Source: [Eubacterium] yurii subsp. margaretiae ATCC 43715
GTDB lineage: Bacteria > Bacillota > Clostridia > Peptostreptococcales > Filifactoraceae
NCBI GenBank assembly: GCA_000146855.1
Contig: GL405246.1
Span: 2,292,574 to 2,350,327, forward strand
Direction: 5' to 3'
Length of the DNA stretch: 57,754 nt
A model generated the notes under the pieces. That model saw only the letters and a program-made list of their open reading frames with translations, did no database searches and was not told where the DNA came from. Positions 35,223 to 45,203 of the stretch are shown here, in pieces (position 1 is the stretch's first letter; every line of letters begins with the position of its first letter). Position numbers and translations under genes: made by a program.

Positions 35223-35843
35223 TTAACTTCTCAAATACTCCTTGATACTTCTAATTATCACATCTATGGCTACCCTATTTCTTCCGCCTTCAGGTATTAT
35301 TATATCAGCGTATCTCTTGGTAGGCTCTGTGAACTGCTCGTGCATAGGTCTTACCACATTTAAGTATTGATTTATAACCGACTCCATGCTACGTCCTCTC
35401 TCGTTGATATCTCTTTGCATCCTCCTAAGTATCCTTATATCGGCATCTGTATCTACATATATTTTAATATCAAGCAAGTCTCTTAAATTCTTGTCGTCCA
35501 GCACAAGTATGCCCTCTACTATTATAATATCCGTAGGTACTATGTGTACAGTTTCACTCTTTCTCGTATGCTCTGCAAAATCGTACACAGGCATATCTAT
35601 GCTCTTACCTGACATTAGAGATTTCAAATCCCTTATGAGGTGTTCCATATCTATTGAGTGGGGATGGTCGTAATTGGTCTTTAGCCTTTCTTCAAAGGTG
35701 ATATGGCTTTGATCCTTGTAGTATGAATCCTGCATTATCATGGTGATGCTATTGCCCTCAAATGCGGAGTGTATCGCCTCTGCTACAGTGGTCTTGCCTG
35801 AGCCCGTACCGCCTGTAATACCTATTAAAATCGGTTTTTTCAT
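35223..35843 (-). CDS. udk: uridine kinase
   Basis: Pyrimidine salvage kinase that phosphorylates uridine and cytidine with ATP or GTP. 206 residues, the normal length. P-loop GGTGSGKT at 11-18, [12 protein letters not shown], the [13 protein letters not shown] segment and VYDFAEHTR, with [17 protein letters not shown] as the Walker B-like strand and [12 protein letters not shown] as the lid. It sits 18 bases downstream of gatD on the same strand, so the two are probably cotranscribed although functionally unrelated. Confidence 0.96.
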   Translation of the reverse strand: MKKPILIGITGGTGSGKTTVAEAIHSAFEGNSITMIMQDSYYKDQSHITFEERLKTNYDHPHSIDMEHLIRDLKSLMSGKSIDMPVYDFAEHTRKSETVHIVPTDIIIVEGILVLDDKNLRDLLDIKIYVDTDADIRILRRMQRDINERGRSMESVINQYLNVVRPMHEQFTEPTKRYADIIIPEGGRNRVAIDVIIRSIKEYLRS

Positions 35844-35861
35844 CTATTTCTCCTGTGATTT

Positions 35862-36611
35862 TTAATCTTCTATTATTCTTTTTTGCCCTAAGTTTTCAAG
35901 CAATTCCTTCTTTGCGTTTACTTCAAAACTGTCGTCTAACCTTTCCAGACTCACTTGACCATAATTTTTCAAAAGCGACTTTCTTATGATAAAATCAGCT
36001 AAAGCAGGATTTTTAGGCAAGAGAGGTCCATGTATATAGGTGCCTATGACATTGTCTTTGTAAAAGCCCTCAGACTTTGCACCATAGTAGTTGCCGTTGC
36101 CAAATATCACCTTGCCGAAGTAATTTTCATCGTTGCCGTAGGTCTGGCCGCCATGATTTTCAAATCCAAGCACGTCAAATCTCTCGCCGTCTATTTCAAC
36201 ATCGAGGTAGATATTTCCTATACATCTGTCATTACTCTGTGATTTTTCAGTGGCATAGTCAAAAAAACCCAGCCCCTGTATCTTTTGACCTTCCGCATTG
36301 ATATAATACTGCCCGAAAAGCTGATAACCACCGCAGATTAGCAAAAAGAAGGTACCGCTGTCCATAGCCTTTGCAAGCTCTGTCCTCTTAGACAACAGAT
36401 CCTTGGACAATATCAGTTGCTCCTTGTCTGCTCCTCCACCCATAAATATAAGGTCATAAGAGCTGTAGTCCTTTTCCTGTCCTATACTGCAGGTATCATA
36501 TACGAATTTGATGCCCCTTTGTTCACATCTGTATTTTATAGTCATCATATTACCCTTATCACCGTATAAGTCCATAATATCGTGATAAAGGTGCAATATT
36601 TTAAGCTCCAT
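35862..36611 (-). CDS. gatD: lipid II isoglutaminyl synthase, glutaminase subunit GatD
   Basis: Class I glutamine amidotransferase-like subunit that supplies ammonia to MurT for amidation of the D-Glu residue of lipid II. 249 residues. Nucleophile C93 in LLICGGYQLFG and catalytic H194 in GTYIHGPLLPKNP, the GatD/CobB-CobQ pattern. GGAGAG precedes the ATG at 36611; a TTG four codons upstream overlaps that site. Unusually its partner murT is on the opposite strand, starting 389 bases away, rather than in the same operon. Confidence 0.92.
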   Translation of the reverse strand: MELKILHLYHDIMDLYGDKGNMMTIKYRCEQRGIKFVYDTCSIGQEKDYSSYDLIFMGGGADKEQLILSKDLLSKRTELAKAMDSGTFFLLICGGYQLFGQYYINAEGQKIQGLGFFDYATEKSQSNDRCIGNIYLDVEIDGERFDVLGFENHGGQTYGNDENYFGKVIFGNGNYYGAKSEGFYKDNVIGTYIHGPLLPKNPALADFIIRKSLLKNYGQVSLERLDDSFEVNAKKELLENLGQKRIIED

Positions 36612-37000
36612 TTTACTCTCCAAAATTTGATATAATGAATAATTATACTATTTTCAAAATCTTTTTTCAACTTTTTGAAAATATTTTCAGAAAATCATAT
36701 CAAAACTTGAAAAATCGTGTTATAATCTGTTGGTAAAATATACTTATTCCAATTAGATTATACTGAAAAATTTGCAATCTTATTTAAACTTTTTTGGCAG
36801 GTAAATGACAATATAAGAAAAGGTCGCTTACATATAGCCAAGCAGCATATTCTAAAGCTTTAACTATATGTTTATAAAGTAAAATTTATCACATAATAAT
36901 CCATTGTTTTTGTAAAAATAGTCGAGTTCGTTGCTTTAAATGTGGATTTTTTCAGTACAGTTAATATTGTATTGGTCTAAGTTTGAAAATAGGAGAAATC
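36612..37000. other. divergent promoter region gatD / murT
   Basis: 389 AT-rich bases between the two subunits of one enzyme. A TATAAT-like box occurs near 36719-36724 on the plus strand, preceded by an AT-rich stretch without a good -35. Otherwise no structure was identified. Joint regulation of both genes from here is possible. Confidence 0.35.
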
Positions 37001-38326
37001 ATGCATTATTTAGCACTTATTACAGGCAAGCTCATCCTTGTCTTACTTAAGATAATAGGTAGAAACGGAGGCTCACTCCCGGGTAAGATAGCAGTAAAAA
37101 TCTGTCCTATCTTGCTTAAATATTTTAAATATCCTCAAAAAACCATATTGGTAACAGGTACAAACGGCAAGACCTCGACAGCCAACTTGATATATCAAAG
37201 CTTTGAAAAAGCAGGACACAAGAGCGTTTCCAACTCAAGGGGAGACAATATAATAAATGGAATTGTCAGCCTTTTGATTAAAAACTCATCCCTTGGCTTT
37301 AAAATAAATGCTGAGGTTCTTGTACTGGAAGTAGACGAGCTGACGTTGGCAAAAAATCTTCCATATATAAATGCATCTGATATAGTGATAACAAACTTCT
37401 TCAGAGATCAGTTGGATAGAGTTGGAGAGATGGAGACGATAATTCTCAAAATTCAAAACTCTCTCTTAGACTACCATGGAAGACTCTATCTTAACGAAGA
37501 TGATCCAAATGTCAACAGATTTTCACATTTTGTTAAAGATGCTGAGATTATCACTTTTGGAGTCGAAAAGGTGCCTCATTCAAAAGAGCAGTCCGAAGAT
37601 GCAAAAGAAGGCAGATTCTGCCCTGTATGTGGAAATGAACTGATACATGACTACTATCAATATTCCCACATAGGCAAATACCACTGCATATCTTGTGATT
37701 TTTCTTCAGATTTGCCTGATTTCACTGCAGAAAATATAAACTATGCCCAAAAGAGCTTTGACCTTATTTCAAAATCAAATAAAATCTGCACTCTCCACTA
37801 CAATCTCTCTGCGACATACCATATATACAACCTTGTAGCAGCGTCTTGCGTATGTATAACTAACAAAGTGGATGAAAAGGCAATTGATGACGTATTTTCG
37901 CATTTTTACCTTGGTATAGGTAGGATGGAGACTATAGAAGTCAAAAATAAAAAGATACTGCTAAATTTAGTAAAAAACCCCGCCGGAGCAAATGAAATCC
38001 TAAAGTATATCGGTGATGAAGAAGGTAATAAATCCCTTATTTTCTTGCTTAATGACAACTTTGCAGACGGTAAGGACATATCTTGGATATGGGATGTCAA
38101 TTTTGAATACATGGGCAAGCTTGACAATGTTATATTGACAGGAACAAGAGCCTATGAAATCGCCACAAGAGTAAAATTTGCAAGGATATGTGAGAATATA
38201 ACTGTGGAAAAAAACATCGACAAGTGCATAGATACCCTCTTGAACTTTGATACGAAACTCTATGTAATCTCAACTTATACAGGGCTTTTCGACATAAGAA
38301 AGAAGATAGTTGAAAAAGGAAAATAA
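37001..38326 (+). CDS. murT: lipid II isoglutaminyl synthase, Mur ligase subunit MurT
   Basis: Mur-ligase-like subunit that activates the D-glutamate side chain of lipid II with ATP and amidates it with ammonia from GatD. 441 residues. P-loop GTNGKT at 53-58, VLVLEVDELTL and IVITNFFRDQLDRVGE typical of MurT, a four-Cys zinc ribbon unique to MurT at C207, C210, C229 and C232, and the C-terminal DUF1727-type domain starting near LGIGRMETIEV. AGGAGA lies before the ATG at 37001; a TTG six codons earlier is unlikely. Divergent from gatD. Confidence 0.93.
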   Translation: MHYLALITGKLILVLLKIIGRNGGSLPGKIAVKICPILLKYFKYPQKTILVTGTNGKTSTANLIYQSFEKAGHKSVSNSRGDNIINGIVSLLIKNSSLGFKINAEVLVLEVDELTLAKNLPYINASDIVITNFFRDQLDRVGEMETIILKIQNSLLDYHGRLYLNEDDPNVNRFSHFVKDAEIITFGVEKVPHSKEQSEDAKEGRFCPVCGNELIHDYYQYSHIGKYHCISCDFSSDLPDFTAENINYAQKSFDLISKSNKICTLHYNLSATYHIYNLVAASCVCITNKVDEKAIDDVFSHFYLGIGRMETIEVKNKKILLNLVKNPAGANEILKYIGDEEGNKSLIFLLNDNFADGKDISWIWDVNFEYMGKLDNVILTGTRAYEIATRVKFARICENITVEKNIDKCIDTLLNFDTKLYVISTYTGLFDIRKKIVEKGK

Positions 38327-38330
38327 TACA

Positions 38331-38380
38331 AAAAAATGTAGTGCAATATCTGAGTTTTCAAATATTGTCCTACATTTTTT
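38331..38380. terminator. terminator between murT and rny
   Basis: Stem AAAAAATGTA (38331-38340) / TACATTTTTT (38371-38380) with an inner AATAT/ATATT helix. Bidirectional, four bases past murT. Confidence 0.85.
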
Positions 38381-38437
38381 ATTTTTATTTTAAACACAAA
38401 TTAGTATGAGTTATTTACAAGTCTTTATAATTTCAAC

Positions 38438-39976
38438 TTATCTGGCATAGTCCACTGTTCTGGTTTCTCTTAATATATTAACCTTAATCTGTCCCGGATA
38501 TTCCATCTGCTCTTCTATCATCTTAGCTACGTCTCTTGCGAGCTTAGGCAACAGAGCATCATCTATCTTGTCAGGTTTAACCATTATACGCACTTCTCTA
38601 CCGGCTTGGATTGCAAAAGACTTTTCCACTTCTTCAAAAGAATTTGCAATTTCTTCCAATTTTTCAAGACGCTTGATATATGTTTCTAACGTCTCTCTTC
38701 TTGCTCCCGGTCTTGCTGCCGATATTGCATCTGCAGCTGTAACTATAACAGCCTCGATAGTTTGAGGTTCGTAATCTCCATGATGTGTAGACATCGCATG
38801 TATTACTTCATCAGATTCTTTATAACGCCTTAGAAGGTCCATTCCTATTTCAACATGAGTACCTTCCATCTCATGATCCACAGCCTTGCCTATGTCATGC
38901 ACGAGTCCGGCACGCTTAGCTAATTTTACATCTCCGCCAAGTTCAGCGGCTATAATTCCGCAAAGATGGGAAATTTCTATTGAGTGTTTAAGCACATTTT
39001 GACCGTAACTTGTCCTGTAATGCAGTCTTCCAAGCAATCTGACAAGTTCCGGATGCATTCCGTATATTCCTGTTTCCAGCAGTGCTTTTTCGCCATACTC
39101 CTTGATTGCCTTATCCACTTCTTTTCTTGCTTTTTCGACCATCTCTTCAATTCTTGCAGGATGTATTCTACCGTCAGCTATCAGTTTTTCAAGGGCAATC
39201 CTTGCCACTTCTCTCCTTATAGGATCAAACGCTGACAAGACTACAGCCTCAGGCGTATCATCTACAATCAAATCCACACCGGTTAGATTTTCAATAGCTC
39301 TTATATTTCTACCTTCACGACCTATTATTCTACCCTTCATCTCTTCGTTAGGCAGATTCACGACGCTGACCGTAGTTTCCGATACCTGATCCGCCGCCAC
39401 TTTTTGGATTGCATAAGCCACTATCTCTCTTGCATTTTTTTCAGCCTCATCCTTAGCCTTTGTTTCGAGCTCTTTTATCTTTGCTGAAAGTTCATATTTG
39501 AGATCTCTCTCAGCCGCATCAAGCACCTGTTTTCTTGCCTCATCGACTGTCAGATTGGATACTTCTTCCAATTTACGCAGTTGTTGCTCTCTTATCTCAT
39601 CTATCTTGCTTTCACGCTCTTTTAATTTTTGCTCGGCATCTGATAATTTCTTATCTTTCTCATCTACTTGACCAATTTTTTTATCAAGCTGCTCTTCTTT
39701 TTGTACAAGACGCCTTTCAAATTTTTGCAGTTCATTTCTTCTGTCTTTGTACTCTTTATCGTGTTCCTGACGCATCTTGTGTATTTCTTCCTTGGCTTCA
39801 AGAACCTTCTCTTTCTTTGACGCTTCTGCGTCTTTTTGAGCATTTTCAACCAAGTTTTTGGCATAGGTTTCTGCAGATATAATCTTTTTTTCAGCAATCG
39901 TCTTTCTGACAATATAGCCTACGGCAAAAGACATAAAAGAAAAAACAAATACCATTGCCAATACTTTAAAATCCAT
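38438..39976 (-). CDS. rny: ribonuclease Y
   Basis: Membrane-tethered endoribonuclease that starts bulk mRNA turnover in Firmicutes. 512 residues: one N-terminal membrane helix (about 4-24), a long charged coiled coil (about 30-200), the KH domain with [15 protein letters not shown], and the HD domain with HDIGKA carrying the catalytic His-Asp and THHGDYEP further on. It ends [15 protein letters not shown] ([12 protein letters not shown]), the family signature. The ATG at 39976 was chosen because AAGGGAGGT lies about 10 bases upstream; a GTG four codons earlier overlaps it. Monocistronic. Confidence 0.97.
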   Translation of the reverse strand: MDFKVLAMVFVFSFMSFAVGYIVRKTIAEKKIISAETYAKNLVENAQKDAEASKKEKVLEAKEEIHKMRQEHDKEYKDRRNELQKFERRLVQKEEQLDKKIGQVDEKDKKLSDAEQKLKERESKIDEIREQQLRKLEEVSNLTVDEARKQVLDAAERDLKYELSAKIKELETKAKDEAEKNAREIVAYAIQKVAADQVSETTVSVVNLPNEEMKGRIIGREGRNIRAIENLTGVDLIVDDTPEAVVLSAFDPIRREVARIALEKLIADGRIHPARIEEMVEKARKEVDKAIKEYGEKALLETGIYGMHPELVRLLGRLHYRTSYGQNVLKHSIEISHLCGIIAAELGGDVKLAKRAGLVHDIGKAVDHEMEGTHVEIGMDLLRRYKESDEVIHAMSTHHGDYEPQTIEAVIVTAADAISAARPGARRETLETYIKRLEKLEEIANSFEEVEKSFAIQAGREVRIMVKPDKIDDALLPKLARDVAKMIEEQMEYPGQIKVNILRETRTVDYAR

Positions 39977-40362
39977 AACTATGACCACCTCCCTTAATCT
40001 CTTTTAAAGGGAAATAATCATACACAATACATAAAGGCTGTGTAAAACAGTATAAAATTGTTGTTTTTAAAAATATGTGAACACTTATAAATCTATAAAT
40101 TTCAAATATGATAAACTTTTTAATACATATAATTTACAGTTGTATCCTTTAATTTTAATGTTATTGATTACTCCCTTTCGCTGAGACTTGATTTTTTTAA
40201 CATTTTCATATTCTAATTTAATTTAAAAATAACTTACCATATTATTGTAATATGATTGTAAAATTATGTCAAGAATTATAAAGCACAAATTTATATTTAG
40301 ATATGCAAAAGCAGAACATTTTCTATTAGTTTCTTATAATAGTATGGCTTTATAAAAAATAA
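39977..40362. other. intergenic, no gene seen
   Basis: AT-rich spacer upstream of rny that should hold its promoter. No repeats of the R1-R3 families and no RNA gene were recognised. Confidence 0.3.
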
Positions 40363-40386
40363 GAGCCCAAAACTTAATTCAGGCTC
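40363..40386 (-). terminator. terminator of the cupin gene
   Basis: Stem GAGCC (40363-40367) / GGCTC (40382-40386). On the minus strand it is followed by TTATTTTTT. Confidence 0.75.
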
Positions 40387-40400
40387 CCACATCTTAAATC

Positions 40401-40739
40401 TTAACTTGGGAATACAACCACAAGCATCATCTTAAACTGTTCTATTGCATAGACGCTATGAGGTTTTTTTGCAGGCATTATTATGCTTTCTCCTGCGCTT
40501 ACTATATATTCCTTGCCGTCTATTACAAACTTGCCCTTGCCTTCAAGCACATTGACCATTGCATCTCCGTCAGAGTCGTGTGTGCTTATCTCTTCGTCCT
40601 TGTCAAAGGCAAAGATTGTTATGCTTACATGCTTATTTTGTGCAAGAGTCTTGCTAACTATCTGACCTTCTTGTATATTAACTTGCCCTGCAAGGTTTGT
40701 AACTTCTTCTACCGGGAAATTTTTTATTATCTTGCTCAT
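40401..40739 (-). CDS. small cupin-domain protein
   Basis: Single-domain beta-barrel of 112 residues. Metal-binding cupin motif 1 is partly kept (ISTHDSDGDAMVNVLEGKGKFVIDG) and motif 2 reads GESIIMPAKKPHSVYA, so one canonical His of motif 1 is replaced by Asp/Ser positions while the motif 2 His remains. Such small cupins serve as sugar- or metal-binding sensors or isomerases; the function here is not known. AAAGGAGA fixes the ATG at 40739, eight codons inside the longer frame. Monocistronic. Confidence 0.8.
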   Translation of the reverse strand: MSKIIKNFPVEEVTNLAGQVNIQEGQIVSKTLAQNKHVSITIFAFDKDEEISTHDSDGDAMVNVLEGKGKFVIDGKEYIVSAGESIIMPAKKPHSVYAIEQFKMMLVVVFPS

Positions 40740-41064
40740 GAAAATATCTCCTTTTATTAACAATTAAATTATATTATAAATGACATAAATCCCTTATCTA
40801 AAAAAATTTTTGCTTGATATATCACAAGTTTATTTGAGTAAAAAAGAGAATTTTAATGTCTATTACCATAAATTTTTACTTATATCAATATGTCAAAAAA
40901 TATATTATAAATAAAAATTAATATCATATACATTTTCTACCAATTAATGAAAAAATTAAACAGTTTATAGTAAAAACTCTTAAAAGAGCAAGCAAAATAC
41001 TGAATTTAATAATTATGAATGTTTCTAGGTTTATATTCACTTATTCTATAAGTTATTACTTTTA
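40740..41064. other. intergenic, no gene seen
   Basis: AT-rich spacer between the cupin gene start and the R1 copy downstream of lon. No supported feature apart from the expected cupin promoter. Confidence 0.3.
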
Positions 41065-41189
41065 TACCAAACTCTATATAATCTATGGATAATTTTCATT
41101 AATAGTTTTAAAAAAATATTATATTATTGATGACTTTATTATAAATGCATCGAAAAAAACTTTATCCATTATTCTATTAGATTTTAGTA
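41065..41189. repeat. R1 repeat, copy 6
   Basis: 125 bp from TACCAAACTCTATATAATC to CTATTAGATTTTAGTA. ATGGATAA and TTATCCAT arms face each other and can form a hairpin. It ends 3 bases before the lon stop codon and may supply the lon 3' end structure, since no other terminator is visible there. Confidence 0.8.
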
Positions 41190-41192
41190 TTA

Positions 41193-43739
41193 TTATTTTT
41201 TTGTTGTTGATTTTTTTGAAGCAGTTTTTTTATCACTTGCTTTTTTTGAAGCAGGTTTTTTATCAGTCGTTTTTTTAGAAGTAGCTTTTTTAGTTTTTAC
41301 ACCTTTTATCTGTTTTTTAGCTGATGCTTTTTTAACTGCTTGGTTTTCAAGATTGTCTTTGTTGTCCTTAGATTTTGAAACTTCTTTCTTACTATCTTTA
41401 ACACTTCCGTCTTCTTTGACAAGTGCCATATCAAGTACAGTTTCCATATCTTCAGCAAGGGTAAATGTCATCTGCTCTCTTATTTCCTTTGGCAAGTCTT
41501 CAAGGTCTTTTTCGTTTTCACTCGGCAAGATTATATTGTATATGCCTGCCCTATGTGCAGCAAGGAACTTTTCTTTTATTCCACCTACAGGCAGCACCCT
41601 ACCACGCAGTGTTATCTCTCCTGTCATAGCAATGTCTTCCCTTACCTTGATATTTGTAAGAGCTGACACTATTGCTGTAGCCATGGTAACACCTGCTGAC
41701 GGTCCGTCCTTAGGTGTTGCACCCTCAGGTATGTGGATGTGGATGTCCTTGTTTTTGTAAAACTCAGGATCTATTTTGTATTTATCGCTTATTGAACGTA
41801 CATAGCTTAGACCTGTCTTTGCAGACTCTTTCATCACATCGCCAAGTTTACCTGTAAGCTCTATCTTACCATTGCCGTTCATAACATTTACTTCCACAGA
41901 CAAGGTGTCTCCACCTACCTGTGTCCATGCCAATCCCCTGACTATGCCGACCTGCGGTTGTTTATTTGCCACTTCAAACTTGAACACTTCCTTACCCAAA
42001 AATTCGCTCAAGTCTTCTTCCTTTATAGTCACAGCTCTCATCCTTGGAGATATTACTTTTTTCTTGGCAATCTTTCTGCATATAGTGGCTATCTTTTGCT
42101 CTAAGGCTCTGACACCGGACTCTCTGGTAAAATTCGTAATTATCTTTTGCATTACATCATCGCTTATCTTGATGAAGTCTTGTTTGAAATTATGCTCTTT
42201 TAACTGTTTTGGCAAAAGGTATCTCTTTGCTATTTCAAGTTTTTCCAGCTCTGTATATCCGCTTAAGCGAATGATTTCCATTCTGTCTATCAGCGGTCTT
42301 GGTATTGTATCAAGAGTATTTGCCGTAGTTATGAACATTACCTTTGACAGGTCAAATTCATATTCCAAATAGTGATCTGTAAATGTCTTGTTTTGCTCAG
42401 GGTCAAGTACCTCAAGCATAGCAGACTCCACAGAGCCCTTGTAGTCTTGTGACATCTTATCTATCTCGTCAAAGAGTATGACAGGGTTGTTTGACTTGAC
42501 TTCTATTAGTGTATTGATTATTCTACCCGGGATTGCTCCTATATAGGTACGCCTATGTCCCCTTATCTCAGCCTCATCTCTTACTCCGCCCAGTGATATC
42601 CTGGCGAATTTTCTATTTATCGACTTGGCTATTGACTTTACTATTGAAGTCTTACCCACGCCAGGAGGACCTACGAAACATATTATTGGTGATTTTAGAT
42701 TTTGGGAGATTTTTTTGACTGCAAGATACTCCACTATCCTGTCTTTCACCTTTTCCATACCGAAATGCTCAGAGTCAAGTATCTCCTCGCAGTATTTGAG
42801 GTCGATTTTTTCGTCCGTTTGTTTGTCCCAAGGCAAGGAGAAGAAGGTATCTATATAGTTTCGACTTACTTCCGCCTCAGAGCTGTATCTATTTTCTCTT
42901 TCAAGTTTTGATATTTCTTTTTCTATCTTTTCTCTTATAGTATCGCTAATATCGAGTTTTTTTAGCTCTTCTCTGTATTTTTCCACCTTTGAGCTATTGC
43001 CGTCGCCAAACTGTCCAAGCTCTTTATTTATGGCGTCAAGCTGATTTCTAAGATAGTGTATTCTCTCGTTTTTCGTCATCTCACGTCTGATTTGACGATG
43101 GATTTTTTGCTCTATCTTGGCAATCTTGGACTCGTCCACAAGCATATCATAGAGCAGTTTTATCCTCTTGGTCTCGTCAAGCTCGAAGAGTATATCCAAT
43201 CTCTGCGAAAAAGAAAAGGGCAGATAAGTCGATGCTAAATCGCAAAATCTGCCGGCAGATTTTATATCTTTGAGCATATTTACAGTATCTTGGACGTTTC
43301 TCGTCCTAAGCTCGATGTATTCTTCAAGTATTTCTATTGACGTACGGATGTATGCGGTCTGTTCAAAGGTGATTTCATCCTTGTTTGTTATTTCCTCCGC
43401 ATCTGCTTCCATATAATTTTCATCCTGATAGAGTTTTGAAATTATACATCTGTTTTCGCCCTCAATCAGCACTCTTACGACACTGCCTTGGAGCCTAAAA
43501 ATTTGTTTTATATTACATATTATTCCTATTTCATGCAATTCGTCGATGTTTTTGATTTCATCCACATCCATATTTTTTTGTATGGCAATTATTATCTTCT
43601 TGTTGTTTGCCATTGCCTCTTCCACAGCTTGGACCGACTTTTCTCTGCCGACGTCCATCTGCATCGTTGTATATGGGAAAATAGCAAATCCCGAAGTTAC
43701 TATCAACGGGATTTTAGTATATATTGTATTTTGTTCCAA
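41193..43739 (-). CDS. lon: ATP-dependent protease Lon with lysine-rich tail
   Basis: Cytosolic AAA+ serine protease that removes damaged and regulatory proteins. 848 residues: N-terminal LON substrate domain (about 8-205), coiled linker, AAA+ module with GPPGVGKTS, and protease domain with catalytic S681 (KDGPSAGV) and K724 (GGIKEKFLAAH). The normal enzyme would end near residue 783. A further ~65 residues form a low-complexity tail of KK[AT]SKK-like units (final third only Lys, Ala, Ser, Thr, Asp), resembling histone H1-like tails. The start is a TTG at 43739 after AAAGGATGG; the codon before it is a stop and no ATG precedes the conserved N-terminus. Confidence 0.95.
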   Translation of the reverse strand: MEQNTIYTKIPLIVTSGFAIFPYTTMQMDVGREKSVQAVEEAMANNKKIIIAIQKNMDVDEIKNIDELHEIGIICNIKQIFRLQGSVVRVLIEGENRCIISKLYQDENYMEADAEEITNKDEITFEQTAYIRTSIEILEEYIELRTRNVQDTVNMLKDIKSAGRFCDLASTYLPFSFSQRLDILFELDETKRIKLLYDMLVDESKIAKIEQKIHRQIRREMTKNERIHYLRNQLDAINKELGQFGDGNSSKVEKYREELKKLDISDTIREKIEKEISKLERENRYSSEAEVSRNYIDTFFSLPWDKQTDEKIDLKYCEEILDSEHFGMEKVKDRIVEYLAVKKISQNLKSPIICFVGPPGVGKTSIVKSIAKSINRKFARISLGGVRDEAEIRGHRRTYIGAIPGRIINTLIEVKSNNPVILFDEIDKMSQDYKGSVESAMLEVLDPEQNKTFTDHYLEYEFDLSKVMFITTANTLDTIPRPLIDRMEIIRLSGYTELEKLEIAKRYLLPKQLKEHNFKQDFIKISDDVMQKIITNFTRESGVRALEQKIATICRKIAKKKVISPRMRAVTIKEEDLSEFLGKEVFKFEVANKQPQVGIVRGLAWTQVGGDTLSVEVNVMNGNGKIELTGKLGDVMKESAKTGLSYVRSISDKYKIDPEFYKNKDIHIHIPEGATPKDGPSAGVTMATAIVSALTNIKVREDIAMTGEITLRGRVLPVGGIKEKFLAAHRAGIYNIILPSENEKDLEDLPKEIREQMTFTLAEDMETVLDMALVKEDGSVKDSKKEVSKSKDNKDNLENQAVKKASAKKQIKGVKTKKATSKKTTDKKPASKKASDKKTASKKSTTKK

Positions 43740-43780
43740 CTAAACCATCCTTTCCGCTTTGTACAGATGTATACCCTATT

Positions 43781-44395
43781 TTATCTCTTAACTATCGTAA
43801 TATCTTCTTCTTTTCTATTAAATAATTGTAAAAAATTATTTATCTGCTCTTCATAAGAAGACGACCTGTCCACTTTTAGATATATACTCTTAATGCCGGA
43901 TACATCAGGTATTTTTGAGTTTTGGCTAAGATAGAGATACATTGCATTCTTGTTGTTAGGCTCGCCCTTGTATACACCTATTATCTTGCAGTCTCTTCCG
44001 CCTATATTTATATTTTTATCCACTGCTGAATTAGAGCCTTTGAAGTAGATTTTTGAAGTAGCCTCGCTTATAAGGCAGTGGTTTTGCATATCGTCTTCCT
44101 TAGAAAAAAATCTACCCTCAGTCATGGCAATCTTTTTTATATCTCTGAGCTGTTCATTTGTATAATTGACTATGGAGATGCTGACGATGTTATTTGCCTG
44201 TACTTCTTTGAAAACAGGTATCTCATAGCTGTATGAACTTGACTTTTCCTGATTTTTAAGGAGTTCTTCAAGGGTAAAGCTCTTTTCGTCGGTTACTACC
44301 ACATAGTCGTCAGGTATTATCTCGCTTTTGAAAAAAACTATTCCCACTATAGCAACAGCTATTGCAATACTTATTACCTTCCATACAAGTTTCAT
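43781..44395 (-). CDS. isolated MacB-core-like extracytoplasmic protein
   Basis: 204 residues: one N-terminal membrane helix (about 5-22), then an extracytoplasmic domain. The later part reads EGRFFSKEDDMQNHCLISE...DKNINIGGRDCKIIGVYKG, the pattern of the MacB periplasmic core domain found in FtsX-type ABC permeases (G-R-F-F...N-x-C-L-I-S-E...G...I...G-V). The three C-terminal membrane helices and the ATPase partner of such permeases are absent. It could be a remnant or a self-standing accessory. GAAGGTGATG precedes the ATG. It ends 41 bases upstream of lon on the same strand, so the two may share a transcript. Confidence 0.6.
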   Translation of the reverse strand: MKLVWKVISIAIAVAIVGIVFFKSEIIPDDYVVVTDEKSFTLEELLKNQEKSSSYSYEIPVFKEVQANNIVSISIVNYTNEQLRDIKKIAMTEGRFFSKEDDMQNHCLISEATSKIYFKGSNSAVDKNINIGGRDCKIIGVYKGEPNNKNAMYLYLSQNSKIPDVSGIKSIYLKVDRSSSYEEQINNFLQLFNRKEEDITIVKR

Positions 44396-44840
44396 ACATC
44401 ATCACCTTCTTTAGTATATAATAAAATCGTAAAATCCACCAAAAATACATAGTCGTCTCTTTATCTTGTATTACTTACTCTCGAACAACTCTATTTAGGC
44501 ATAAACATTTTAATTATTTATAAAATTTTAGCATAATTAAATAGGTTTTTTAATATCCATATGATATAGTATTTAAATATTTAAGAGTTCACACTTATTG
44601 TAAATACAAGTTTATAATTAAATCTTCAATAAGTTGTATGATAATTATTGAGCATATAATCATATATAAAAAGACAAACTTGTAGTGATTAATGTCAACA
44701 AATATCTTACTTTAAACAATTATATCATAAAAACTTTTAAATTAAAACAATAATATATCTTATTAGTCTTGATTGTAATTGCTACAAATAGAAACTGCCA
44801 AGAAAGCTTGAAATAGCTGTTTTGATTTTTTGAGAAATAA
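44396..44840. other. intergenic, no gene seen
   Basis: 445 very AT-rich bases upstream of the MacB-core-like gene. No repeats or RNA genes recognised. The promoter of that gene should be here. Confidence 0.3.
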
Positions 44841-44880
44841 AAAAAGGACTTTTACACCTTGACATAAAAAGCCCTCTTTT
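44841..44880 (-). terminator. terminator-like hairpin downstream of the ECF cluster
   Basis: Minus strand: AAAAGAGGGCTTTTTA pairs imperfectly with TAAAAGTCCTTTTT and runs into T. It is the first terminator past the transport cluster, beyond the R3 insertion, which suggests that R3 landed between the last gene and its terminator. Between them a coding-like tail (...KEDADKVMRMSQ, then stop at about 44900) without a start is visible. Confidence 0.65.
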
Positions 44881-44970
44881 ATAATATGCGTTTTTCTATT
44901 GTGACATTCTCATAACTTTGTCTGCATCTTCTTTATTCTATTAAAAAAATTTCAGTTTTTTTGTTAATAT

Positions 44971-45196
44971 CTCAACTTTCCCACTAAAATTATCGAGATT
45001 TTAGTTGAAATTTAAACATAAATTTATTTTTTAATATACTACTTGACACATAATTTTCTGGATAATATTTATTGAAATTTGCATATTTATCATAAAATGA
45101 AAACACTGAAAAAACTATGTCAAGTATAATATTGTATTTTTAAAATAAAATCAAAATTCAATGTTTTTAATGTGTTTTTCATGTGGGAAAGTTGAG
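44971..45196. mobile_element. R3 MITE, copy 3, intact with target duplication
   Basis: 226 bp with perfect 14-bp terminal inverted repeats CTCAACTTTCCCAC / GTGGGAAAGTTGAG. The flanks TTAATAT (44964-44970) and TTAATAT (45197-45203) are identical, a 7-bp target duplication (8 if the next C is counted). No coding capacity. It is inserted immediately next to the stop codon of the ECF ATPase gene. Confidence 0.88.
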
Positions 45197-45203
45197 TTAA
45201 TAT

